Positions 23,501-35,500 of a stretch of DNA of 64,000 nt are shown one piece after another; within the stretch, counting starts at the first letter, position 1; every line of letters begins with the position of its first letter. Made by a program: the position numbers and the translations under genes. The DNA is from Yponomeuta sedellus. Lineage: Eukaryota > Arthropoda > Insecta > Lepidoptera > Yponomeutidae. Location of the stretch: NCBI GenBank assembly GCA_934045075.1, contig OW203745.1, positions 14,108,184-14,172,183 on the forward strand, written 5' to 3'. The notes beneath the pieces are model-generated. The model did not search any database, was not told where the DNA came from, and was given only the letters and a program-made list of their open reading frames with translations.

Positions 23501-26500
23501 TTCGTGTAAATATGGGAACTAATATGACAATTAATTTCACATAACTTTTTAAAATAATGAAGTAAAGTTTTATACAGAGCAGGAAGTAGTATTACACTCG
23601 TGTGCTTTCGGCGAAAACCTAAGCCTACTCTAGAGCCCGAGGTATATTCTAAAAGCTGACAGACTGTACGCACCTTTCGTACCGCCTTATGCTAATGTCG
23701 AAAAGTTAATGAAAGTAAAAGGACAGTTGTAAAAAGTCGGTGAAAACAAACGCCGTGTGTGCCGCCGTGACCAGTCGGCACGCGAGCCGGTGCCGGGTAC
23801 AATGGCGATGATAATAACTTCATAATGACAAAATAACAATGTTTCAAGCAGGTCCAGAATATATCTGAGATGCGATTTGTTAACCTCATAAGCCCAGGCG
23901 TCCTAAAAATAGGATATCGCTAATAAGTTTCTTAATTCATACTTAATGATTTAGTAGGAAGTCCGGAAAACTTACTGTTCCAGGTTCAACATTTTCCTTA
24001 TCATTTTTTTGGACAAAAAAGTTGTTCAAAATCTACGTAGTTTTAGAAGACTTGAAGTATCTCTTACTTCCAGGGCAAAGGAGGACTGCAATTCCTAATT
24101 TAGTTAAACCTTAAAAGTCAGCGACCTCAGTTCAGAGCGATGCACAGAACTGAAAGTATTGCATGCATGAGACTGCATTCATTGGCTTGCAAGTTTTTTT
24201 ATTGCGTAGAATATCCGTCCCACTGCAGGGTACAGTCCTTGGCTTAGAGAGAGACTTAGGCCTAATTTCCAAGTGTGCCTACCGCGGACGTGAATTTCAA
24301 GCACCGAGGTATTTAAACACTTCAGACACCCAGGTTTTTTTCACGATGTTTTCCTTCACGTTAGCGAGTGGTGTTGCTGCTACTTCACAAATGTACATAA
24401 CTTAGAAAACAATGCCATGAGTACATGCCCGTATTGGTACTCGAACCTAGGCTTTTACTTTTTGCTTTTTTTTTGTATAGCTAACGCTTTCGAGTCTATA
24501 AAATGCACCTATGATTTTATCAAATATTTTGGGCTCGTAGGCCTGGAAACCTAAAGTACAGACCAACTTGTTTAGGCTCCAGTGTATCGACCATATGTAT
24601 TTATATTCCTACTGCACTTTGTGGATTGAGAAAATAAACATAACAATATAAAACTCAAATTTAATAATGTTTTATTCAAAGTAGCACATAAACTGCTACT
24701 CGATGACCGGTACAAGTCATTTCAAAATCTAGATAGTTTTAGAAAAAGAATGGACAAAAACCAAAGCCTCTACATTAATTGTTTTTGTTGTTATTACATG
24801 TCCGAGTCTTCCTACTTGTTAATCTATCGGTTAATCCGCTTTGCAATGTACATCGAATTGTCATGGTAAACCAAGAATTTTAGTCCTTAAATAGGGCCTG
24901 GGCGACCCCAAAAGAGGCGTTTTCAAATTTCACGTCCTATGAATACAAAACATTGGCCACTTCACTCACACTAGATGGGTGAAGTGACCACTCGGACTAT
25001 AGAGGGACGCTGCAGTCCTCGGATATTGTTTTTAGGTGGAGGCTTGCCCAGCACCCATCTTGACAGCTTAATCGGACTAGCCCACAGGAAAGGCAAGACA
25101 ATACGTGTGGAGCCAACCAAACCGCGGCTATCAGATCATTTTAGTTAATCTCTTAGCTCATGACTCGTTCGGGACCGGCGTGCGTGCATGCAACGACTTA
25201 TGAACGTTGATGAAGCGAAGGTGATCTGTCAGGCAAGTGGCAGTCCCTGGTCTCTGCCTACCCCTTTGGGATACAGGCGTGAGGTTATGTATGTATGTAT
25301 GACTCGTTCATGTTCTTTGAATTAGCCTTTTGTTTTATTGGGACATATTATAATTAGTTCAGGAATCGAGTCTCGTCGTTTTTCCGAGCTTTTCCCGAAA
25401 TTCAAAGACAATTTTTTTTTATGATTTAATCACAAAGGGACAAAACTGAATACTTTGGTATTCAGATTTTTCCCTTTGAAAATACTTGAACAATACTACC
25501 TGAATACTTTAGTATTCAGATTTTTCCCTTTGAAAATACTGGAAAAATACTTTAAGTATTAGATTTTTACCTGTACTTTTATAAAAAGACGATATTACTT
25601 ACTAAATTTCATAGTTCTAAGTCAACGGAAAGTAGCCTGTAGATGTTGATTCCCTTCAGTGTCGAATATAAGTTTTTTGCGGCATAAATGATCATAGCTT
25701 TTTATAACGTTAACTTGGATGCTCGTTTTTACAGCCTTAAGGGACTGTGGACCTGAGTATAATAATATATGGTTTTATTTAAGCCACCACCTACCACCTC
25801 GGTGTAGGCCTCCTTGGTACTTCTCCACAGAGATAATCAGTAGAACGACTGCCAACACAAAATTACCAAAGGAGTATTTGCAGGGTTCATATAATATTAC
25901 TATTTATTTCGCAAAAAGTGCTTCAAATGCTTACTTCAATGCTTCAATAAATCATTGTGAAGAGGAATTAAAAGGCTTACAAACATATTATGTAATAATA
26001 GTTCGCTATAATCGCCAAAGAACTGCCATACAGTTTGGCTAATAGCTAGCGGCATTATTTAATCTGTGGTTACGTCTTTTCCTTGTAAAATCTCCACCAC
26101 AGACTATTTTAGTCATCATCTTTTAGTGTTTTAAGGAATCTTGTTTGTATACCAAACTGCATGGCAGTATCATGGCGATTAAAAGAGTACTTTTAGTCTT
26201 TCTTACATAATTTATTATTACGTCTTTTAATTCAAGTTAATAATGATTGATTGATGTAAGTGACCCTTTATTTCGCAAAAAGGGCTTATGCCCTAATATA
26301 AATGGTAATATTGTATGGACCCTGCAAATACTGTAGTTTGTTTAGACAGTTGATCAAAAATTTATCACAGTAGAGAAGTATGGAGGAGGACTATACCGAG
26401 GCGGTTGGTTGACTTTAGATTGTGTGATTAAAATAATAACAAATAACGAGAAAGTAAGGCCCGCCACTGTTTTACAATCCTCCATCAACCCGGACTTGGA

Positions 26501-29500
26501 ACTCGTGGTGGAGTATGGCCTAACCTTCCGGCGATGCAGGAAGAGACCGTGCCCCAGCAGTGGGGACATACAAAGGGTTGATATCGAAAAGACGAGAAAG
26601 TGACTTGACATCTTCAAAAAGATAATAATAGGAAGATAACATAGATAATATAATTATAATAAGCTTTAATTAGTCTTATCTTAGAGCTATGTGAGACAGT
26701 CACGATTGTAACAGTAATACACAAGAAACGATATGATTGAAGTCTTATCTTAACTTGAGACAAAAAAACAATGGATATGTTAATCCATTATCTAGAAAAA
26801 TTTAAATCTCATCTTGACTACAGGTATAAGAAACAATTGAGATTATAACTGTAAAACATTTATAAGAAACGATATGATGATTGGAATAACGTTGAACATT
26901 AAATAATATTTAGATGACAATGATGTCTGGAAATAAAGCCAGTTCAATTCACGAGTTGTTCGCTTCAGAATAATTATGAAAACTTGAAATGAAATGAAAA
27001 GGTTTTATTCAAAGTAGCACAGAAACTGCGGTTTCTGACGCTGAACAGAGAAACTGACGTTGATGAAGCGAAGGTAATCTGTCAGGATCGTGGCCTGTGG
27101 CAGTCTCTGGACTCTGCCTTACCCTCTAGGATAAAAGCGTTAGTTTATGTCATGAAAAAAACTATTAATTATGATATATTTGAAAAGACTTAAAGTTATT
27201 TTTTGTCCATTATTTCTCCAAAATTAATTTCAAAATGTAGATTTTTGAAATGGGCACTTAATTTGGCAGGTAACGTTGAATTGAGTAACAGTGTCGGTGC
27301 TCTACTTTGAATAAAACAATTTCGAACTTATCTTTTTGCATTTTGAATGTTTAGAAATGAAAAGCAATTATTGATATAATCTTAAACATAAAAAAATCGT
27401 GTCACAGAGTTTGCTGTCGCACTGCTCCAAACGGTTTCACAGATTTAGATGAATTTTTTTGTGTATATTTGGCAGGTCTGAGAATAGGTCGTAGGCTAAT
27501 TACAATTAATAAGGCAAAAAACGAAAAACCTCTGGCAGTAAAACCAGCCACTAGTCTTGCAAGCCTCCACCAATCCGGATTTGGCCTCCGTGGTGGAGTA
27601 TGGCCTATACCTTCCTCAGTATGGCCTATACCTTCCTCAGGGAAAAGACCCGTGCCCCTCGGTGGGGACATAATGGGTTGATGATGTCAAAAAAAAACGT
27701 TTACCGGATCAGCTAGTAATAATAATAATTATTATTATTCATTCTTTTATTGCATTTAAACAAGTGTACAATACGGCGGGCTTAATGCTGTAAGCATTTT
27801 CTACCAGTCAACCAGATGAGGTGGAAGAAAAATTTGAATATTACCCATAAAACATAATATAAATATAATTATATTACTCACAAATAAGACTCAATTAGTG
27901 TTAACAATGCCATCGTTATGAGGACCTTTGGGTCGGTATTTCACGGGGCCTTTTGAACGCCTGTTATTTTTTGATTATTTTATGTCCTTCAGGCTATGTC
28001 CAGCAGTGGACTAATATAGCCTAAAGAAGAAGTGTATTATTTTTGTTTAGTTAAAAATACTGTTCCCCAGCCACTGTCTTACAATCCTCCACCAACCCGG
28101 ACTTGGCCCCCGTTGTGAGTATGGCCTAACCTTCCTGCGATGCAGGAAGAGACCCGTGCCCCAGCAGTGGCAGACATACAAAGGGTTGATCGTCTTCATC
28201 AATTAAAAATAGGTTCTTTATAAAATCCGCTGGATAATTTCTTTTGTCCACTGTACAATAATTAAAAGTTTCAATTTACATATATAAACATGTTTCATGT
28301 CTGTCTGTCTGTTTGCTGTACTTTACTTTATTTATCACTGGAAATATGCTTTTAATAGCTCTGTTCATGTCTACATTTCATTGCTTTTTAATTACTCCTA
28401 GCCGATAATTTATTTTAATGTATGCGCGTGACAAATTCTGTATATATTTTACGATTATGATAAATAAGCCTATAATTGACGACCTCTGTGGCGTAGCGGT
28501 AGCGCGTCTTCCTACCACGCAAGAGGTCCCGGGTTCGAATCCCGGCTGGGAACAAAAAAAAAAGCCCAGGTCTTGGATGTTTACATGTTTGTGATGTCGT
28601 TGTTTCTGGTTCCCACGACACAGGGTATCCTAGTGTGGGGCTAGAAGCAATGTATGTGCTTGTATGTAAATGTTATATTATATTGTTATATTGTTAATTA
28701 TACCTCCAGTATTTTGTGTTAAAAAAAAGAAATATGTCTTAATTTTTTTTTCTAGTTATCTACAATTTTTTTTTTATCGTCTTGCCATATGTTAAATAAG
28801 ACAATGTATTTCTTAGAAATAGTCGTAACTTCAATAATAACCCAAACTCCAAATGAAAAGAAAGTGCTCACTGTTCATGTGAATTTCTAGCAATTAAATT
28901 AAACTAAATCTATAATATAAAAATGAATCGCTGAATGTGTTGGTGAGCGCAAATCTGGAGAGCAGCTGAACCGATTTCGCTAATTATTTTTGTAGAATAT
29001 TTCTTGAAGGACGAGGATGGTTCTTACGGGGAGAAAAAAATTAAGAATCGACTGTTAGGCGGTACGAAGTTCGCTGGGTCAGCTAGTTACTAATAGTTTT
29101 TCATGGTCCGATCACATTTAAAAGTACCACACACCCACTACAACAAGCTCTTTGTACTCACAATAGTTAAAAACGCCATCCTGTAACTGTCCACAAAAAA
29201 AAAACAAAACCGAAAATCCAAAGCACGCACACACAGTTCTGTAACAGCACGCAAAGATCGAATGCATTCACTTGTCCACTTCTTCACTTACTTATACCCG
29301 AGAAATAGTTAGTGATTCTATTATGCAGGCCCCCCCAAGCCGGCGGCTATAGGCTGTGCCGATCCAGTGTTCGGCGGAGGTAAATATTGCAAAACTTTCG
29401 TAAGCGCTAGATACACGTTGTCAGCTTAATTCCGGATTCGCGACGAGACGAGCTACGGACGACGCGAGGTCCGTCTCTATTCAACCTGATTAAACTCTGC

Positions 29501-32500
29501 GAATCACAGCGAATCCTGGTTGGGCTCTTCCGATGAAAATCCCGTTAGCCTTTAATAAGGCTGGTTAGTTGCTGGTATGAATTTTTCTTTGAGTTTTGAC
29601 TTTTTTATGGCGATGGCACAATGTGTCCAGTGAGTGGCAACCGTGGTCCCGTTGTTTTATTAAGAGATAATCTTTTCTCACTAAAAACGTTTTGAAAATT
29701 TGTTACAGTGATTTTTGAGACATTTTGTGATTAGTTTAACATAGTTTGGTCTCAAACCCAAACTTAGAAAACAATATGATTAATATAATTCAATGATTGG
29801 AGAATTAATCCGCGTACTGCAGATCACGGTTTACGCTTGATTAACTAGTTTTCACATAGAAAGATAAATTATGAGTTACATAACTTGTTTTACCTGATTA
29901 CTCCATTTTTAGCTTTCTTTTTTTCCTAAGTAGGTACTTAGTACTGATTGTGTATCAACCTCAAAATATTATATAAATGTCTTGTTTATTTTCTGTCAAC
30001 ATTTAATCGGAACACACTTTAGCCCCTCTTCGATCTAAGATGGATGGATGGATAGAAATTGGTCTGAGCCACTTCCGTGAGTTTGGAAGCATGGTGTAGG
30101 TGTTTAGTTACATTTTCGTACCAGCGCCAGCAATGAAGAAAAGAACATAATATCATGTTTAATCACATAACACAACCTCACCCCTGTATCCCAAAAGGGT
30201 TAGCAGAGACCACGGACTGCCACTTGCCACGATCCTGACAGATCAACTGCGCTTCATCAACGTTCGTAAGTGTTACATGTTACATGCACGCACCCCGGTT
30301 CGGGTAGGTTTCATCATCATCAGCCCGGTAAACCCCACTGCTGGGCATAGGCCTCCTCATTTCCACGCCAACCAGCACGGTCTCGCGCTAGTCTCGTCCA
30401 CTGTTTGCCGGCTACTTTACATAGGGTAGGTTTATTTTCCCCTAGTACATCTGCTATTTGGTCTAAGTCCGCCTGGGACGTCTCTTCCACCCACATTCGC
30501 CTCACACGTTTTAAAACTACGTAATAGATATATTCGTGGCCTACTGGAACCGAGTGATTGGAATCAATCACTCGGCTTAAGCAACAATAGGCGCGTTCGG
30601 GTGCTGGGTGGGTGACCCCGCTAGTGGCATTTTTTCCGAGCGCTTCCGTACTTCGCTAGGCACGTTAAGCCGTTGGTGCCGGCTGTCATGTAATGGCAGT
30701 CGTTAAGCCATGGGCGAGGCTTGATTACTTCTGACAGTAAGGCCCGCCACTGTCTTACAATCCTCCAGCAACCCGAACTTGGCGCCCGTGGTGCACTATG
30801 GCCTAACCTTCCTGCAATGCAGGAAGAGACCCATGCCCCAGCCGTGGGGACATACAAAGGGTTGATAACGAAAATATATAACTAAAAGAAGCTGAAGCGA
30901 AATTGTAGTAACAATACCACTGGCTAATGGTGAAGGATAACATCGTGACCCCCCTGACGTTGGCTCCGGGGCTCCACAGCTCTTCAGGCTTGCTAATAAG
31001 CGGCCCAATCATGCTGTTTACGTGAAATTGGTCTACGTTCCCGAAGGCCGCTGAGAGTTCCACCTGTAGCACCCCGCAATGTAGGACCCGTTTACAATGG
31101 AGTCGCGCACACAGAAATTGGGTCGTGTTAGGTTTAATTTCCCATGAATCATCTCAATCGTATATATAATAATACAGTCTGTTAGCTTTTAGAATAAAGA
31201 TAGATAGATAGATAGAGAACACTTTATTGCACAAACAGAAAAATATTACAACTATGATTCTTAAATCTAAGTAATGTTATATACCTCGGGCTCTAGAGTA
31301 GGCTTTGGTTTTCGCCGTTTTTCGCCGGTTTTCGTACTGATGATCTGATCTGACCGAGTTCTGATTTCAAAATTAAGTGTCGTATTAGTTCCTATTTCGA
31401 AATAAAGTGTCATATTAGTTCCGATATTTCTATTACACGAATATATCCGATTCTATCCGATAGTAGCCGAGGTATATTCTAAAAGCTAACAGACATAAAT
31501 AGATAGAAATATTCTTTGCTAGCTGGTGCCCGCGACTTCGTCTGCGCAGGATTAGAATTTCAAGTAGGTAGCTGATATTAGCGTGGCGTAGAAAATAACT
31601 AACATTATGAGTATGACATTAAAATTATCACATAATAATTTTTTGGGTCGCATTTGAAAAATATCGCACAATACCTTTATAAATTGTAGCCTGTGTGTTA
31701 TTTTGATGAATAAGCTATATTATTGTAAAGTTTCTCCCCCTCTGGGATACAGGCGTGAGGTATGTATGTATGTAGTTTTTACGTGAAAGAGTAACATCCA
31801 TCCATCCATCCATACTTACAAACAAACATTCGCGTTTACCAGGAATCACATAAGAGATTTACGAAAATATGGTGTATGTGAGGAAACATCAGATATTTCC
31901 GAAATATTTGTAGCCATCATAATATTGATACTAGGAATAAACATAAATTGACATTTCCACGATTTGGACTTGCAAAGGTTAATTAAATACATTATTTATT
32001 AATTGTATACGTTTTATAATAAGATTTCTCAAGATATATAACTTTAGGAGTTTCAGAGAAAGATGCGGTGTAAAAAATGCGTTAAGCATATTCTGTGCAA
32101 AAAGCCTATTGTAACATTAAGGATTATTTGCAAGACAGAGAGGTCTGGTATTAAAATAATCTGGGGCAACTTCATGCTAAGATTTAGCGGAGAAGTTTGT
32201 TTCAGAAGTAATCATCCCTTTGCAATGCCGGTTGGGTGATTCGTTTCGACGAAGTAGTTATAAGTTTAAAAACCTATTTAGAGGCCAAAAATTTCACCCA
32301 TGCCGGGATTCGAACCCGCAACATCTGGCTATCCGTGCCAGTTATACTTATAAGTTATCATCATCATCAACCCATTGTGTCCTTACCGAGGGGCACGGGT
32401 CTCTTCCCTGAGGAAGGTATAGGCCATACTCCACCACGGGGGCCAAGTCCGGATTGGTGGAGGGTAAAGTTATAAGTTATAATCAAGTCAAACTAAACCG

Positions 32501-35500
32501 CTTGTAAAAAATTATTCACGTCCGACGGCACTCTAGTTGCATTTAATTATTGCACCGCCGCCGTGTTTGATACTTCCTACCAAATTTCATATCACTAGTA
32601 AATCAATACCGTCCAGCATTAGCTATACCGTTTCCATTTGCATAATTTGCCACAAGTTATAACTTACGGCGACTGCTTAGCATAATAAATAATATGGAAT
32701 TACTCCAGCAATGTCCTACTTAGAGAGAACTTTTGAATTCGGTTCTGAGTAGTTGGCTAGTGGCTGGTGGCTTCCTTCTCGGAAGGTCTCGGTTTCGAAA
32801 GAGAAACTGAGTACAATCAATAGTTCCTCAGACCTGTGAGTTCCGGTATCAACGTACTAATAGTTGTGCTATTGTTCTAAATAGATGGTAAGTTTCCTCC
32901 TGCAAGGCAAGATACCAGGAAGAAGGAGACCTGGAAGACCAAGACATCATGGTTACACAACAGAATACCAGTTAGGTACTTCTTTGTAATGGCAACCTCG
33001 AGAAAACAAGAAAGCCGAATTGGTTGCCAACCTCCGTTATGAGACGGCGCACAAGAAGAGAAGAATGTAACAGCGCTTGTTGTAGCAGCAACCACTCCAG
33101 CCAGTCCATCTTCTTCCAGAAAGCCAGTGCTCTGGATAACACCTTTAGACTCGAGCAAGGATCCTAGCCAGCTAAATTCCGTTGTCTTTCCTCGACCTTA
33201 TAGTAAATGGTCACGTGCGTGTATCTCCTCTATTGAAACTGAAGACTGAATTAAAGCCAGTACAATGCATGAGTTCTAGGTTTTATAATAATTATGTAAA
33301 CTCTGTTAATTAAGGGCTATGAAAAGACTAAGTTTGTAGTTCTTTTGTCCATTTTGTTCTCCAAAGTGATCTAGATTTTGAAATGGACCCCTTTGAAATT
33401 GTAGTTTGAATTGTAACGTTCGTTAAGTCGCAGTTTCTGCGCTACTTTGAATAACACATTTTTATTTCATTTCTAATTAACCTTTTATATACCTATCTAT
33501 TTCTAGCTATACAGCCCACGAAAGAGCCCACTATTGGGCATGGATCTCTTCACCGTCACGGCGGTTCTGCCATTTAGCATGAAGCATTTAGACGACTGCA
33601 AACTGTCAAAATATATATGTATCCGATAGTTCGAAGTTGGTTAAATCAGACAACTCCATACAGTGGAGAACTTACGTGATCACAGTCCAGCCAATTCTCA
33701 CTCCATTAGCAAATAATTCGTTTACGACTCTAACCCCCAGTTTCTCGTACACTAACAATCTCTTAACCTACTGTTAACAGCTGTCAAATGTTTTTTTGTG
33801 TGCATTTTGGCCAACTGACATCTGTTAACTGTAGATTAACGGGTTGTTAGGGTACTAGAAACCGGGGCTAAGGCCCCGTATGACTTGAATTCTACATAAA
33901 CAGTCGAACGACGGCCAATTATGATTACGACATTATGACACCTCAAAGCGCGCGAAATTGACTAGCAAATTTGAGCATACGACTTTTCGGGAATACCTCG
34001 GAGCCAATTCTCACTTCATTAGCAAATAATTCGTATACGACTCTTAAGGCTTATGACTTGAATTCTACATAAAAAGACGAGCGACAGCCAAAATTTGTAT
34101 TCTGAACAGCATGCCAGATTGAATTCGAATGAGAAACAAATGTCTAATGACTCTGTCGAGTTATCTTGTCATATTTTTATGCGACAAATGTCTAAGCCTT
34201 CGAATATTTTGCGTCTACGCTTTCAATTTGCATGGGCGATCGGTTACCTGGTCCCGGTTCGATACCCGGTCACCACCCGAAGGCAGTCACACAGTGGTGG
34301 CCGGGAACCTTTACATCTTTGCTGCAATTAATTAAAAAAAAAAACAAAAATATGAACCTTTACATCTTTGCTGCAATTAATAAAAAAAACGAATATATTT
34401 ATATACAAAACTTAACAATAACACTTGCCTGCAAAACTAAGCACTACACTCTTAATTTTTTCTTAACTGAATTGTTTAAAATATAAAACGTTTTATAGAA
34501 AATTATATCAGTTTTATTTGAAACTATAGTAATTAAATTTCATCAATTTGTAATCAATTTATTTTTCAAGTTTTTTGCATTTCGAAAGTATTGTGTACTT
34601 AAAAAGTTGCAATTAAAAATGTGATACTTAGTTTTGCATGCCAGTGTGTAAAGTAACTCTGAACCGCAATCTAATTGAAATTGTATCTTGTAATCTCTTA
34701 TCTCTTTCTATAAAGTAACTCCTATCATTCGGAGTGAACTCAAACACATCACTATTTGTTCCGTCATAAAATATAGTAATTCACCCGTAAAATCATCCTA
34801 AAAACAAAACAGTAGGTACGATAACATGGTGATTGACATGGCTTGGTGAAATAAAAATATTGCCGGTATTGACTTTTTGTGGTATAGTGGGCAGGAGAAC
34901 AACCTTTACATTTTGGTTGTAAGTCGCCCGTAAGTGAAGTGCACACATTTGCTGTCGACTGCACTCTACCACTCCACGTGACAAGTAGATTTCTAGTAAA
35001 CATTAAAAAGGTATATATCAAACGGGTCTAATCGCGATTATTTATTAGGTAAAACGTAATTACCGCATAAGGTAATTACTTTTTACGTAATAATTCGCGA
35101 ATTCTTTTATAATAGGAACGGCAAAGTTGTGGAACACGCTGCCATCGTCTGTCTTTCCGGAGACATATAACCTGGGTGTCTTTAAAAGTAGAGTTAACCG
35201 GCATTTAACAGGTAAGCACGTAACATCGTAGACCCCGTCTTCGCTTACCACCAGGCGCGACTGGGGTCAAGTGTACGCTGTCCTACTTAAAAAAATCGCG
35301 ATTATACCCGTTTAATATATAAAGATTTATAAGTATCGCGAATCATAAAGAAATACTATAAAAACGTAGAACACGAATTGAGTCAAGTGTACTATATTTG
35401 GAAGTTTTTGTCCATTTTTTCTCCAAAATAATCTAGATTTTGAAATGGACATCTAGTTTATTTTGTAACGTTCAATAAGCCATAGTTTCTGTGCAGTCAC

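Noticed and set aside
28477..28555. Possible tRNA gene with GGGTTCGAATCCC
   Set aside because: Followed by A-run and the fixed SINE-C body, and repeated at 58168. A SINE head rather than a tRNA gene.
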